From Symbiodinium natans (lineage: Eukaryota > Sar > Dinophyceae > Suessiales > Symbiodiniaceae): DNA of 64,000 bases. Under the pieces are notes generated by a model. The model worked only from the letters and a program-made list of their open reading frames with translations. It did no database searches and had not been told where the DNA came from. The stretch is from positions 599,398 to 663,397 of the forward strand of contig CAJNDS010001068.1 of the NCBI GenBank assembly GCA_905221605.1. The letters are read 5' to 3'. Shown here piece by piece: positions 1-10,585 of the stretch. Every line of letters begins with the position of its first letter. Within the stretch, counting starts at the first letter, position 1. The translations under genes and the position numbers were made by a program.

Positions 1-498
1 CCACGCCAAAACCTTTCTTAGAGCAACGCCGGGCCCTGAGCACCACAAGCCCAACATGAGAGAATGCTTGGGGCTTACGATAGGGTTTAGAAACCCTAAA
101 CCCTAAACCCAAAACCCATAAGGCTTAGGGCACGCTTACCTGAACCAAAGACCTCCCTGAGGTGCATCTCCTACACGTAAGGTTGTGGGAGGCTTGAACC
201 CATGGAGTGCCACCGAAGGATTAGGGGGACCCTTGGGGATATAGACCCTCCGAATAAGGCCCCTGTTTAAGAGAGCCAGAAGAAGGTTAAGAAGGGTTCC
301 CTTTGAAGGGTCCCCCTTATCCTACCTAGGACCGAGCTCGGCACATCCATGCGCGACGCCATGCGCGGCAGCGGCCTGGTCAACATGCCATGGGTGGGCG
401 GTCGAACGTCATCGGAAGGTTTGATTCCGAGCCCCAAACCCGAAACCCGAAACCCTAAACCATAAACCCTAAACCCTAAAGTCTGAGAGAGAGAAAGT

Positions 499-540
499 GT
501 GTGTGTTTGTGTGTTTGTGTGTGTGTGTGTGTGTGTGTTG
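499..540. repeat. (GT)n microsatellite
   Basis: An imperfect GT dinucleotide tract interrupted by GTTT units. It creates spurious Cys/Val and His/Thr reading frames on the two strands. Confidence 0.9.
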
Positions 541-1111
541 GTGTTGTGTTTGCGCCTGAGGTCCTCCTCCTGCCCAGCTCTTCGCCCCTCCCCCCACAAA
601 AAAAAACTCAGGCCGACAGTTTCCCATTACATAATGGCGTTGGTGGAACTAGCCCCTTACTTTCCGCGGCCGAAGTGCATCAGCCACAACTTTGGGGGGG
701 CATTTCCCAAACTAGGGGTACCCCTTTTTCTCCCCCTAAACGGAATAGAATCCCCCTGAAAGGGACCCGCAAAAAAAGGGCACCCCCCACAATCTCGGAA
801 GTCCCAACACAGCATCACATCACACAACCCGGCCTCTGAATCGATCCGTGCGAAAAGTGTGAGGGGCCAGGGACATCAGGAACACAACAACGCTGCGGCG
901 GTTGAGCGGGTCGGGTGCAGCAGTGCTTCGGGTAGCTTGTGGATAAGGTTTGGGGCTTATAGGGTTGCAGCAGTGCTTCGGGCTTGGAAGACTCGAAAAC
1001 CCTGAACATGGAACCCCTAAGGGTCCATGTACCCATAGAGTATATACTTGGGGCCCTAAAGCTTCTAATGGGAACCCCTTTAAGGCCCAAGTATATACTG
1101 CATGGGTACAT

Positions 1112-1185
1112 GGACGGGTTTAGGGTTTAGGGTTTAGGGTTTAGGGTTTAGGGTTTAGGGTCTAGGGTTTAGGGGTTAGGGTTGG
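1112..1185 (+). repeat. TTTAGGG array
   Basis: About ten heptamers of TTTAGGG, with one TCTAGGG and one unit with an extra G near the end. Confidence 0.9.
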
Positions 1186-1453
1186 ACCCTTAGGGGACCC
1201 AGGTCCATAACTTCAACATGGGCGTGGCTTTGCTGGACTCAAGACCCGAAGGCCGTAGTTTCATGGGGCGCGCTCTTTAAACTCTGATGCCTTTTAGGCG
1301 TTCCTACAACGATATACCATTATATATATATATATAGAAAAACTAAACCCCAAAACCCAAAGAGCCTAAAACCCCAAGACCCCAAATGACCCCCTGAGGC
1401 CTTGGGACAATGTCTCAGGGTAGGTACATGGTCCCCTTGCATGCGCCCTGAAA

Positions 1454-1554
1454 CTTAATCCCTGTTCCCCTAGGAAGAAAAAAGGATCCTTTTTGTTTAT
1501 ATATAAGAAAGCCCATGACCCAAAAAGTAGAAAGGATCCCTAACACTGATTTAG
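1454..1554. repeat. 101-bp dispersed repeat, copy 1
   Basis: This block is almost identical (about two to three substitutions by eye) to 39,418-39,518. It contains GGATCC twice and a TTTATATATAAG stretch. The flanks of the two copies differ, so this looks like a dispersed short element. Confidence 0.85.
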
Positions 1555-1673
1555 GAAAAGGGCACCCCTTTTACTTATTTCCCCTTATATATTATGTTCC
1601 CTATATAAACTAAGGGCCCATACATCAGAACCCTTTGAAGGAGGTTAGGGGCCATGTTAAGGGCCCGTTAAAC

Positions 1674-1761
1674 AACCCTTAAACCCTTAAACCCTTAAAC
1701 CCTTAAACCCTAAACCCTAAACCCTAAACCCTAAACCCTAAACCCTAAACCCTAAACCCAA
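1674..1761 (-). repeat. CCCTTAAA to CCCTAAA array
   Basis: The array starts with several octamers CCCTTAAA and then switches to regular heptamers CCCTAAA. The switch inside one array suggests slippage or an imprecise template rather than simple decay. Confidence 0.9.
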
Positions 1762-2578
1762 AGCAAGTCTTTTTCCGGAGCTCGGTTGGACTTTGGCCGA
1801 GGGTTGGGCAGTCTCCGGGTGATCGCAAAGGCGGTCACGCCGGCGTCGAGGGAGTTTGTGGCGATTCAGCAGTTCAGACACCCCTTGCACGGTTTAGGGT
1901 TTAGGGTTTGGGGTTTACGGTTTAGGGTTTAGGGTTTGAAACCCGAAACCCAAAAACAAAATCCAAGCAAACCCCAAACCCTAAACCGAAGACGCTCATT
2001 CGCCCCTAAACCCGAAACCCGAAACAAATCTAAGCGAACCCTAAACCTTAACCCGAAACCCTCATCAACCCCTAAACCCAAAACCCTACAGTCTAAGCAA
2101 ACTCTGACTCCACACCCGAACCGAATTTTAGTTGAAACGTTGGGGCCTCGTAAGGTCGTTGAAGCCTTGCTTAAGTGCATTATGGTGCATTGAACATTCC
2201 GGCCTCCAGGGACGATTTGGGTTAACTTACATTAGATGCCTTTGGGATTTTCGTTTGGGGACGGGGCTCTGTGTGGTGCTAGCTTGTTCCGACAAACAAT
2301 GTTGTAAGATCAGCATGCTATCACATGAATCTTCTACTTCTCCGGGTCTTGAGGGTTTAGGGTTTGGGGTTTGGGGTTTGAGGTTTAGGGTAGACTTGCG
2401 CTGTGTAGGGTGTAGGGATGTGCTCTCCCGTTGGAGAGAGCATTCGACTTGCTGCGCGCTGCCATCATCCCACTCGCCCCCAAAGCTCTGGAGGGCCGCA
2501 CCGCGCACATTGCAGCTCCTACATGGCTCCCAATCGTGGGCTCCCTTTCTACCCCCCCCTCTAAACTACCCCCCCCGG

Positions 2579-2604
2579 CCCCCCCCCCCCCCCCCCCCCC
2601 CCCC
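2579..2604. repeat. Poly-C run
   Basis: A run of 26 C. Similar C or G runs occur at about 2768-2781, 45,640-45,672 and 55,549-55,584. Confidence 0.9.
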
Positions 2605-2666
2605 AGGGGCCTCCCCTTAAATAACCTTCACTAGGCTAAACTATTCCTATGTAGCCTTAAGCATAC

Positions 2667-2736
2667 CCTAAACCCTAAACCCTAAACCCTAAACCCTAAA
2701 CCCTAAACCCTAAACCCTAAACCCTAAACCCTAAAT
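2667..2736 (-). repeat. CCCTAAA array
   Basis: About ten perfect heptamers in CCCTAAA orientation. A matching TTTAGGG array lies at 2862-2915, so the intervening 125 bp is bracketed by inverted telomere-like arrays. Confidence 0.9.
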
Positions 2737-2861
2737 AGGCTGGGCCCTTAATTATCGAAGGAACCTTGGGGGGGGGGGGGGTAGAATAGAGGCGGGTAGC
2801 AGGGGAACACATGGCCCCAGGGTCCCCAACAAAAACTAAGACCCCCTTCCGTCACGTCATT

Positions 2862-2915
2862 TAGGGTTCAGGGTTTAGGGTTTAGGGTTTAGGGTTTAGG
2901 GTTTAGGGTTTAGGG
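2862..2915 (+). repeat. TTTAGGG array
   Basis: About seven heptamers, the first one TTCAGGG. It faces the CCCTAAA array at 2667-2736. Confidence 0.9.
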
Positions 2916-3462
2916 ATACTCAAACCTAGGTCATGGTAGGGATAGTATGTGTTCTGTAAGTTTCTATCCCTTACTGAGCTTAAAGTACCCTTAAACATGG
3001 AAAAGGTTACCCCACTCTGGCACTCAAACGCAAGGAAACTCCGCTTGGTCACGCTTCGCCACTGCAATCCCTCGACTGGCAGCACCGAAATATCGCTCGT
3101 CGGGATTTCTAGGTTTAGGATTTAGGGTTCAGGGTTTAGGGCTTTCTGTTGGATGGCCCTCATCTCGCACATCTCGCATCTTCTGACGGATTTCGGTGCC
3201 AGGGCCCTGCATTGCTTTTTTGTACAGCTCCACATAAAGAAGAAGGTCCAACTCCCTAGCGCCCCTAAACCCTAAACCCTAAACCCTAAACCCTAAACCC
3301 TAAACCCTAAAGCCGGTTGTGAAGGCTGAGGGGGTTGCCCACCCGGAGGCGGAGACGAACCTTCTGATGGTTTGAGGACCAGGAGCCTGGATCGGCGTAT
3401 GACTGGTACTCCATCTGCCTCTACTTGGGAGGTTCAGGATTCTTAGCAACCCAATGAGAACT

Positions 3463-3556
3463 GGGTTTAGGGTTTAGGGTTTAGGGTTTAGGGTTAGGGT
3501 TTAGGGTTTAGGGTTTAGGGTTTAGGGTTGGGGTTTAGGGTTTAGGGTTTAGGGCT
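3463..3556 (+). repeat. TTTAGGG array
   Basis: About twelve units, including one hexamer TTAGGG and one TTGGGG. Confidence 0.9.
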
Positions 3557-3655
3557 GATAATTGGGTTAGAAGTACCTTAAACCTCCAAGTAGGGTTCAG
3601 GAAGTTCAGGGTTTGGGGTTCTCAAGCACGGTTCCGTTCTCACCCCCTGGACCCC

Positions 3656-3802
3656 ATAAACCCTAAACCCTAAACCCTGAACCCTAAGCCCTAAGCCCTA
3701 AACTCTAAACCCTAAACTCTAAACCCTACGCCCTAAGCCCTAAACCCTAAACCCTAAACCCTAATTAAACCCCAAACCCTAAACCCTAAACCCTAAATCC
3801 AA
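3656..3802 (-). repeat. Degenerate CCCTAAA array
   Basis: CCCTAAA units mixed with CCCTGAA, CCCTAAG and CTCTAAA variants. The variants form short runs. Confidence 0.85.
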
Positions 3803-4079
3803 TGCTCCCGGACATGATCGTCTGCGCGGGCAGCGCCACTGTACACCGACAGCCAACGGCAGCTTGCTAGGGCGGTTGCAGGTGTTTGGGTGCTCTTTGG
3901 GGGTTTATCGGGTTTAGGGATTTTGGGGGCCCTCAAACCCTAAACCCTAAACCCTAAACCCTATTGAGGCCGCTTTTGCAGGCGCCCGCACTGTGAGCTG
4001 CGGCGGATCGTCGGCGTGAGCACACGCCACTGGCTGTACTTGCAAGCCTACGTAGCCGACGCGGCTCATGCCAGGTAAG

Positions 4080-4134
4080 GGGTTTAGGGTTTAGGGTTTA
4101 GGGTTTAGGGTTTAGGGTTTAGGGTTTAGGGTTA
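4080..4134 (+). repeat. TTTAGGG array
   Basis: About seven perfect heptamers plus one hexamer. Confidence 0.9.
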
Positions 4135-4182
4135 GCAGGTAGGGGATTTCTTACCCCGTACTTCCAGGGACCTGATTATGTC

Positions 4183-4229
4183 TTTAAGGTTCCTAGTTAG
4201 GTATAGTATACCTAACTAGGAACCTTAAA
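4183..4229. repeat. Perfect 23-bp inverted repeat
   Basis: Two 23-bp arms (4183-4205 and 4207-4229) are exact reverse complements around a single G at 4206. The arms include AAGGTTCCTAGTTAGG. This could be a very short MITE-like element or a hairpin. Confidence 0.9.
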
Positions 4230-4679
4230 ACAGGTATAGGGTTTAGCATGCCGAACATAAACTGTGTCATGGTGCAACCTTGCGCAGCTCCGCAATATGT
4301 CAATAACGGAGCCCTGAACCAACAGGACTTTGGACTAGCCAGTGGCTACATGCAAAAGCTTACTTGGAGATTCAGGGGTAGGGAGAATCCTTCAAAGCAC
4401 CGTTTAGGACCTTAGGGCCAGTTTAGGGTCTAGGGTCTAGGGTATAAAGTTGAGGGTGTGAACCCAAGGCATGGATGAACCTTGAACGTGGACTTTGTAA
4501 GCAACTGGCAGCCAGCGCGTAGCTCTTCTCAACAGCCGGGTCTTGAGTCCAGAGATCAGCTTTCGAGCCTACCAACTGATGGTTGAAGGCTTGGGGCTGG
4601 TCCGAAGAAGGTGGTTTAGGGCCCAGGGAAGTTTGGGGTTAAAGATGTGTATATACGTATATAAGGTACATTCATTCAC

Positions 4680-4803
4680 TCCTCGATATACTTATATATA
4701 TATATATACATATATATATATACATATGCATAGGTGTATATGCATATACACATACGAACATATGTATATATATATATATATGTATATATATAGGTACATA
4801 CAT
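4680..4803. repeat. AT-rich alternating tract
   Basis: TATATA and TACATA repeats with scattered G. It gives spurious Tyr/Ile-rich frames in both directions. Confidence 0.85.
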
Positions 4804-5025
4804 ATGTATGAACACTTTTCATGTCGGGTTTAACTCTGGGATGCACCATTCTCTGTTCCCAGCGGACCCTGAGGCTTTGAGACTCACTTGCCAGAGCCGA
4901 TGCCGAGACGAACGGCTGCAAGTTCTCCCAAAGCCCAACACCCTTTACGAAGATGAGAAACGATAACAAAGACAGCAGTAGCAGTATAGTTAGTTTAAGT
5001 TTAAGTTTCGGTAGAAGTGGAACTA

Positions 5026-5050
5026 GAAGAAGTAGTAGTTGTAGTAGTAC

Positions 5051-5131
<81 letters not shown>

Positions 5132-5204
5132 CAGTAGCAATAGCAGTAGCAGTAGCAGCAGTAGCAGCAGTAGCAGTAGTAGCAGTAGTAGCAGTAGTAG
5201 CAGC

Positions 5205-5293
<89 letters not shown>

Positions 5294-5310
5294 CAGTAGT
5301 GATAGTAGTA
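5026..5310. repeat. (AGT)n trinucleotide satellite
   Basis: About 285 bp of AGT/TAG triplets with AGC variants concentrated in the centre (about 5130-5200). All frames on both strands read as homopolymeric Ser, Val, Thr or Leu, so the long frames here are not evidence of a gene. Confidence 0.95.
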
Positions 5311-6458
5311 GTGGTCGTCGTCGTGCTAGTAGTACTACTAGTACTAACGGTACGAGCGGAGAAGAAACATAGCAAAACTCAACCGAACAACATTACCAGC
5401 CCAAACCCCCCCCCAGAAACCCTGAACTCAATGAACCCCAATCCCAATGCGCGGCTGCCAAGGCTTTGGGGTTTAGGGCTGAGTGTTTAGGGTTTAGGAA
5501 GTTTAGGGTTTGGGGTTAGGTTTTTAATAGGGCGTTTCTCCACCCCACTCTTTTTCTGAAAGAGAAAGATTCTCTATTATAAGGAGTAAGTGAGCCAGCG
5601 AACACGACGCATGCATAGAGAACAGAGTGAAGAGAGAAGCGAAAGAACGCATGAACTGTATTAGCGCACTCATGAGCGCATAATATAATACTATTTTGTG
5701 GTGACACGAAGTGAATGATTTTATGAACAAAGTGATTTCAAGTCGCACACACACACACTAAATTTGCCTATATTATATTGCGTTATCGCGGCCCTATTTT
5801 AAGCCTGTTGATTAGGCCGCACGTACCATCTTGACTTAGAAACCGTACCATCATGAGTTCCTGTCAAGTAGGGGATCGGGTTCAGCATACCGGTTTCATC
5901 ATGCCGTTCTCCTACTGTGATTTGTTCTTGCTTCTTGTGGGCTGCTACAATACTATCCAGCGCTTGCATTTCCTGGGATCCCCCGCGAACTAGAAATACA
6001 AGGGCTCCTCTTTTTGCAGTGAGTAGTTTGCAAGGAGAACCTAGGACCCATTTTTTTACAGAAGGGAAAGCGTGCCCAGTGGGAACATCTGAAACCTCGG
6101 AGACTATTTGGTAATTTAGGGTTCTAGGGTTGTAGTGTTTAACCCCGACGACACTAGACCCTAAACCCTTAAAAACCCGAAGACCCTGAACCCTAAAACC
6201 TGCTAGACCCTAGACCCTAAACCCTCGACCCTAAAAACCCCAAAACCCGAAACCCGAAGCCCCAAACCCTGAACCCTAAACCCTAGACCCCAAACCCTAA
6301 AACCGAATGAGTCAGGGCGTTGCAACTTGGGACTCGTCTTCTCTCGGCGGCCGGTACGGCCCGGCTGCTCAAGTACCCAAACGGGTCCCGCAACTTCACG
6401 ACACTTGGGGGGCCCTCAAACCATCTGATCCGTTTTCAGTGGGTTAAAGGGGGTTGTT

Positions 6459-6581
6459 AGGGTTTAGGGTTTAGGGTTTAGGGTTTAGGGTTTAGGGTTT
6501 AGGGTTTAGGGTTTAGGGTTTAGGGTTTAGGGTTTAGGGTTTAGGGTTTAGGGTTTAGGGTTTAGGGTTTAGGGTTTAGGG
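6459..6581 (+). repeat. TTTAGGG array
   Basis: About seventeen nearly perfect heptamers. The flanking text TCCGTTTTCAGTGGGTTAAA recurs beside the next array (about 6816), so array and flank were duplicated together. Confidence 0.92.
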
Positions 6582-6860
6582 GCACTTGGGGGCCCTCAAA
6601 CCATGCCTTGAGTTTAGGGGTCTAGGTGCTTCCTCGCGGCCCCCCCAGCTCCCCAAGCCCGACATCCCTGCAAGGGACTCCGTCCTAAACCCCAACAGAA
6701 CTGTATAGGGTTTAGGGGGTTTAGGGTTTAGGGTTTGAGATTTGGGGTTTGGGTTTAGGGTTTAGGGTTTCGGGTTTAGGGTTTAGGGCTTAGGGTTTCG
6801 CGTTTAGGGCTTCTGATCCGTTTTCAGTGGGTTAAAGGGGGTTGCTAGGGTCATAGGGGG

Positions 6861-6977
6861 TTGTTAGGGTTTAGGGTTTAGGGTTTAGGGTTTAGGGTTT
6901 AGGGTTTAGGGTTTAGGGTTTAGGGTTTAGGGTTTAGGGTTTAGGGTTTAGGGTTTAGGGTTTAGGGTTTAGGGCTA
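6861..6977 (+). repeat. TTTAGGG array
   Basis: About sixteen perfect heptamers following a second copy of the flank seen at about 6429-6458. Confidence 0.92.
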
Positions 6978-7035
6978 GGAATGAAAGGGCGCCCTTTTGG
7001 GGCTAAAGGGGCTTCCAAGGGAACCTCTCAAGCTT

Positions 7036-7100
7036 GGGATGCTCCCACACTAACAGCCCCCCTTACTATCATCTATCTTAAGGACTGTTAGTGTAGGGGG
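7036..7100. repeat. Short inverted-repeat element
   Basis: CACACTAACAG near 7046 is mirrored by CTGTTAGTGTAG near 7085, bracketing about 30 bp. This is MITE-like in form but too short to classify. Confidence 0.5.
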
Positions 7101-7105
7101 GAACA

Positions 7106-7195
7106 TAAACCCTAAACCCTAAACCCTAAACCCTAAACCCCAAACCCCAAACCCTAAACCCTAAACCCCAAACCCCATACCCTAGAACAAGAGGA
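7106..7195 (-). repeat. CCCTAAA/CCCCAAA array
   Basis: CCCTAAA heptamers mixed with runs of CCCCAAA. Confidence 0.85.
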
Positions 7196-7265
7196 ATACG
7201 GGCTTAGTCTCCCAGGATACTTGGGGGCCTTCGGAGCACCTTCTCAGTTCCCGGTTTAGGGGTTT

Positions 7266-7415
7266 CAGGGTTAGGGTTTAGGGTTTAGGGTTTAGGGTTT
7301 AGGGTTTAGGGTTTAGGGTTTAGGGTTCAGGGTTCAGGGTTCAGGGTTTAGGGTTTAGGGTTCAGGGTTTAGGGTTTAGGGTTTAGGGTTTAGGGTTCAG
7401 GGTTTAGGGTTTCGG
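7266..7415 (+). repeat. TTTAGGG array with TTCAGGG variants
   Basis: About twenty units. TTCAGGG variants occur as a run of three or more in the centre as well as singly. Confidence 0.88.
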
Positions 7416-8356
7416 GTTAGTGCCAGAAAGGGGCCCACAAGGCGTGAAGATTAGGGGATCCTTTGGCGACATGAGCAGAAATTGCAGACCTAATCTCGAC
7501 AGAGAGCGCGCTCGGGGTGAGGCTCGGGGGTTTAGCCTTGGAAACATGAGCAGTTCCTGGAAACGCCTGTGAAAGATAATTTAAAATCACTTCCATGGTC
7601 CCTTTGAATACAGAAGCAGCAATGATCAAAAACAAGACCCCTTCTTCGGGCAAAAAGGGAAGAAGGGTACGGGGCGACCGTCGTTTGGATAGGTTTTGGG
7701 GTTTCGGGTCAGGGCTTAGGGCTCGGGGGCGAGGGGTTGAGAGTGTAGGCATACGGCCTTAAGAAACTTGAGGTGCGGGTCCAAGCTTTAGGGGCTGTAG
7801 GGTTTGCGGGTTTTCGGGTCTCACCATCTTAGGGCACAGCGGGGCTTGAACCCTACATCCTATCACCCTCCTCGGACCCAGGGTATTTCGGATGGTTAGG
7901 ATTCAGGCTGAGCACCAGGGATCCCAATCCCCCTCAAATCGGATTACTCCCTAACCCCTAGACCCTAAACCCTAAACCCTAAACCCTAAACCCGAAACCC
8001 TCAAATCGGATTCCTCCTAGGCATCCATGCCAAGATCACAGGTAAAGGGCAAAGGGTGGAGTGAACACATTGCCCTCGAGCCTGCATCAACCGCCTTCCG
8101 TACCCGAAGCTATCAAACCCTGTGAGAGCAAGTCCTGCTAAACACACCGGGGAAATGCAGAATACCAAAATAACTTCGTGAGGTAGATGATACCTACAAG
8201 CCCTAAACCCTAAACCTATAAACCCTAAATATGAAGCCTGTACCCCTAAGACCCTAACAGGCACCTCATCTGCACCTTCGCGATTCGCAACACGTGCTGG
8301 ACACCCCGAGCCGTACCCAAATCTGGCGCTCCCGTCCTTCTGTAGTCCTAGGCATC

Positions 8357-8473
8357 CTACTTGGAGGTCCGTGGATAGTCAAAAGCAGGGTTCTAAGAAT
8401 GCCTAAATACGGTTCTATAGTCTCCATAACTGCTTCTACTCCCCACTTTAAGTAGCCATGAACCTCCAACTAG
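8357..8473. repeat. MITE-like element, copy 1
   Basis: 117 bp with imperfect inverted ends: 8357-8374 (CTACTTGGAGGTCCGTGG) pairs with 8456-8473 at about 15 of 18 positions. Related structures lie at 53,172-53,288 and 61,184-61,290. There is no coding capacity. Confidence 0.6.
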
Positions 8474-8574
8474 GCGCAAAGAGCTTTCACAGCTCAAAAA
8501 CCGCAATAAAAAACAACACAAACCTTAGCCATGCATGGCCCTTTGTCACCGAGATACTACGTGTGGATCAACAG

Positions 8575-8655
8575 TCCCTAAACCCTAAACCCTAAACCCT
8601 AAACCCTAAACCCTAAACCCTAAACCCTAAACCCTAAACCCTAAACCCTAAACCG
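8575..8655 (-). repeat. CCCTAAA array
   Basis: About eleven perfect heptamers. Confidence 0.9.
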
Positions 8656-8742
8656 GAACGACTGCTACATCCTCAGCTCGTGAGCCTGAGGATCGAAGTG
8701 CTCATCACGACGTCCTGAGCGTGCCATTCACTTGCGCACTCT

Positions 8743-8806
8743 GAGGGTTTAGTTGGGTTTAGTAGGGTTTAGTAGGGTTTAGTAGGGTTTAGTAGGGTTT
8801 AGGGTA
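8743..8806 (+). repeat. TTTAGTAGGG decamer array
   Basis: About five units of a decamer derived from TTTAGGG by insertion of TAG. The variant is homogenised within this array. Confidence 0.85.
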
Positions 8807-9427
8807 TGGGGTTTACGCGCGTGCGCGATTGCGCGCGCGCGCGCGATTTTCTTGTCGAGGGGGGGGGGGCACCATCGCAGAAACCGGCAGCTCTGATTGC
8901 GTCTCCAAAGCCATCCATTCAATCCGCGCAGTCGGGTCTAGGGTTAGGGCGTATAGGATTTATAGGGATTTTCTGGGATTACAGGTATGTAGGGTTTGCA
9001 GGGTTTATATTGCTTGAAGAACTTATGGAGTTGAGGGTTGATAGGGTTTATGGGGTTTACAGGGTTGATTCTAGGGTTCCGGGTCTCTCTGCAACAAGCC
9101 CGGCTTGGGCTCCGGCCAGTTCTAAGCATTGGCACCAAGTTCCTCAGCTCAAGACTTGTCAAGCTCCATGGTAGTCCAAGGGCCCCCTTCCCTCAGCCTT
9201 CCTCCCCAGGCCACCTACTCAGCTACACCCTAAAAGCCCGAAACCAGAAACACCCAAAAACCCTAAGTTGAAGAATAATCATCCCCCTCAACCCTGTAAA
9301 CCCTAAACCCTAAACCCGAAACCCAAAGTTGAAAAGAATCATCCTGCAACAAAAAAATCGCAACACTCGAGGCCCCTCAACCCTAAACCTTGTGGGAGGC
9401 CTTCCCCGCGCTTTCGGGCCTAAAGCG

Positions 9428-9635
9428 CCTTGGGGGTTTGTAGGGTTTGTAGGGTTTTTGAGGGTTTTATTGGGTTTATAGGGTTTATAGGGTTTGTAAG
9501 GTTTATAGGGTTTATAGGGTTTGTAGGGTTGAGAGGGTTCAGGGTTTAGGGTATGGGGTTTAGGGTTTAGGGTATGGGGTTTAGGGTAGGGGGTTTAGGG
9601 TTTCGGGGTTTAGGGTTTAGGGTTTAAGGTTCAGC
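9428..9635 (+). repeat. Variant TTTRTAGGG array
   Basis: Units such as GGGTTTATA and GGGTTTGTA occur first, then a drift into GGGTATG and TTTAGGG. This is another locally homogenised telomere-like variant. Confidence 0.8.
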
Positions 9636-9640
9636 ATCTC

Positions 9641-9845
9641 AAGTTCGAGCATTCACTAGTTGAGCAGCTTTCAAGGCCACAGGGGAATACCCACCCGCCC
9701 ATTGGGTCCCACACCATTAGGAAAATAATCTAATCCTCTTCATCCCCCGGCAGCTACGTTTCCAGTCCCGCTCTTAAACCCTCACTCGGCGGAGGACGTG
9801 TTTTCTGCCGGCTGTCGTTGCAGATTCGATCACAGCCGCTACACT
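9641..9845. other. Unique spacer outside the Helitron end
   Basis: About 200 bp of unique sequence lies between the last telomere-like repeats and the candidate 3' terminus of the Helitron. No gene is seen. Confidence 0.5.
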
Positions 9846-9867
9846 TTAGGCCGCGGCGAGCTCGCCG
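9846..9867 (-). other. Candidate Helitron 3' terminus (hairpin plus CTAA)
   Basis: The 14-bp perfect palindrome CGGCGAGCTCGCCG is at 9854-9867. Read on the minus strand it is followed by CGGC and then CTAA (9849-9846). Helitrons usually end in CTRR a few bases after a short hairpin. It lies about 160 bp past the helicase stop, a sensible place. Comparison with other copies would be needed to confirm the boundary. Confidence 0.4.
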
Positions 9868-10026
9868 TGAAACCCAGATGCTCGGTCCGACTGCTTTGGA
9901 CTCCGTTGCCTAAAGCTTTACCTGCCGTGCCGTTCCCTTTAGCCGACAGTCGGTGCACATCCGATGCAATAGAACAATTCGTCCGTGACGTGATCGCACG
10001 TCTCACACTGACCCCTCGGTGCGGAT

Positions 10027-10585
10027 TCACTCCGACTCAGATTCGGAGCAGGGATCGAAGTCGGAGTCGGCCGGCTCGGGGTCGGAGGAGTCCGCTTCCG
10101 GGTCCGACGGGAAGTAGTCGTCGTCGGAGGCGGAGCTATCGCTGAGCGCCGAGAGAACCGTCTGCTCGTCGGCCTGGTCGGAGTTGACAGCCAGCCAGTC
10201 CGTTCGCCGAATTCGCCCCATGAGATACACATCCACGGCTCTCCTGGCACGAGAAGCCCCCACGTGGGCGTAGCCGCGATCCGCCAGATGCCGGTTGAAG
10301 TACAGCACGACCTTGTCCAGTGTGGCGCCCTGCACCCGCCGAATGGTGGTCGCCCAGCCATAGGAAACCGGCAAATACTTATTGCCCTTGTACGTGATGG
10401 GGTGCACCAAGACGGGCACCTGCTGCCCTGTCATGAGGACGAAGACGTCCTTCCGAAGAACCTCCTGGACCACGCCCATGGCACCGTTGACGAAGCCCCT
10501 GTCTTTGTCCACGTTGTGCGTCAGCCGCAGCCTCATGCCGGGCGACACGACCCGTCTGGCCCGGCACGCCACCGCCGCTCCGCAG
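10027..10585 (-). pseudogene. PIF1-type helicase, C-terminal part (after frameshift)
   Basis: This frame holds the last helicase motifs: a GFVNGAMG segment (typical of the region before motif V), then YGWATTIRRVQGATLDKV, which matches the PIF1/RecD motif V pattern, and YAHVGASRARRAVDVYL, which matches motif VI. It ends with an acidic Asp/Ser-rich tail and a stop at 10,027. The frame differs from the upstream helicase frame, and the switch lies about 10,570-10,585. A one-base indel or assembly error is the simplest reason. An intron is possible but I see no clear splice sites. Confidence 0.8.

Larger units (their letters stand above)
1..4540. other. Gene-poor mosaic of unique fragments and telomere-like arrays
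   Basis: No convincing gene is visible. Unique fragments of about 100-400 bp alternate with TTTAGGG or CCCTAAA arrays, listed separately where long. The open frames here are short, overlap repeats, and show no recognisable domain. Also present are a (GT)n tract near 499-540, a (TA)n tract near 1320-1336, a C run at 2579-2604 and a G run at about 2768-2781. Confidence 0.7.
5311..9640. other. Gene-poor mosaic with telomere-like arrays
   Basis: No gene is recognised. 5,530-6,110 is unique sequence with short non-descript frames. 6,120-7,420 and 8,570-9,640 are rich in TTTAGGG-type repeats, with unique fragments between them. Confidence 0.65.

Noticed and set aside
4676-5490. Poly-Ser, poly-Val, poly-Thr and poly-Leu frames
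   Set aside because: All come from the (AGT)n satellite and the TA-rich tract; every frame is open.
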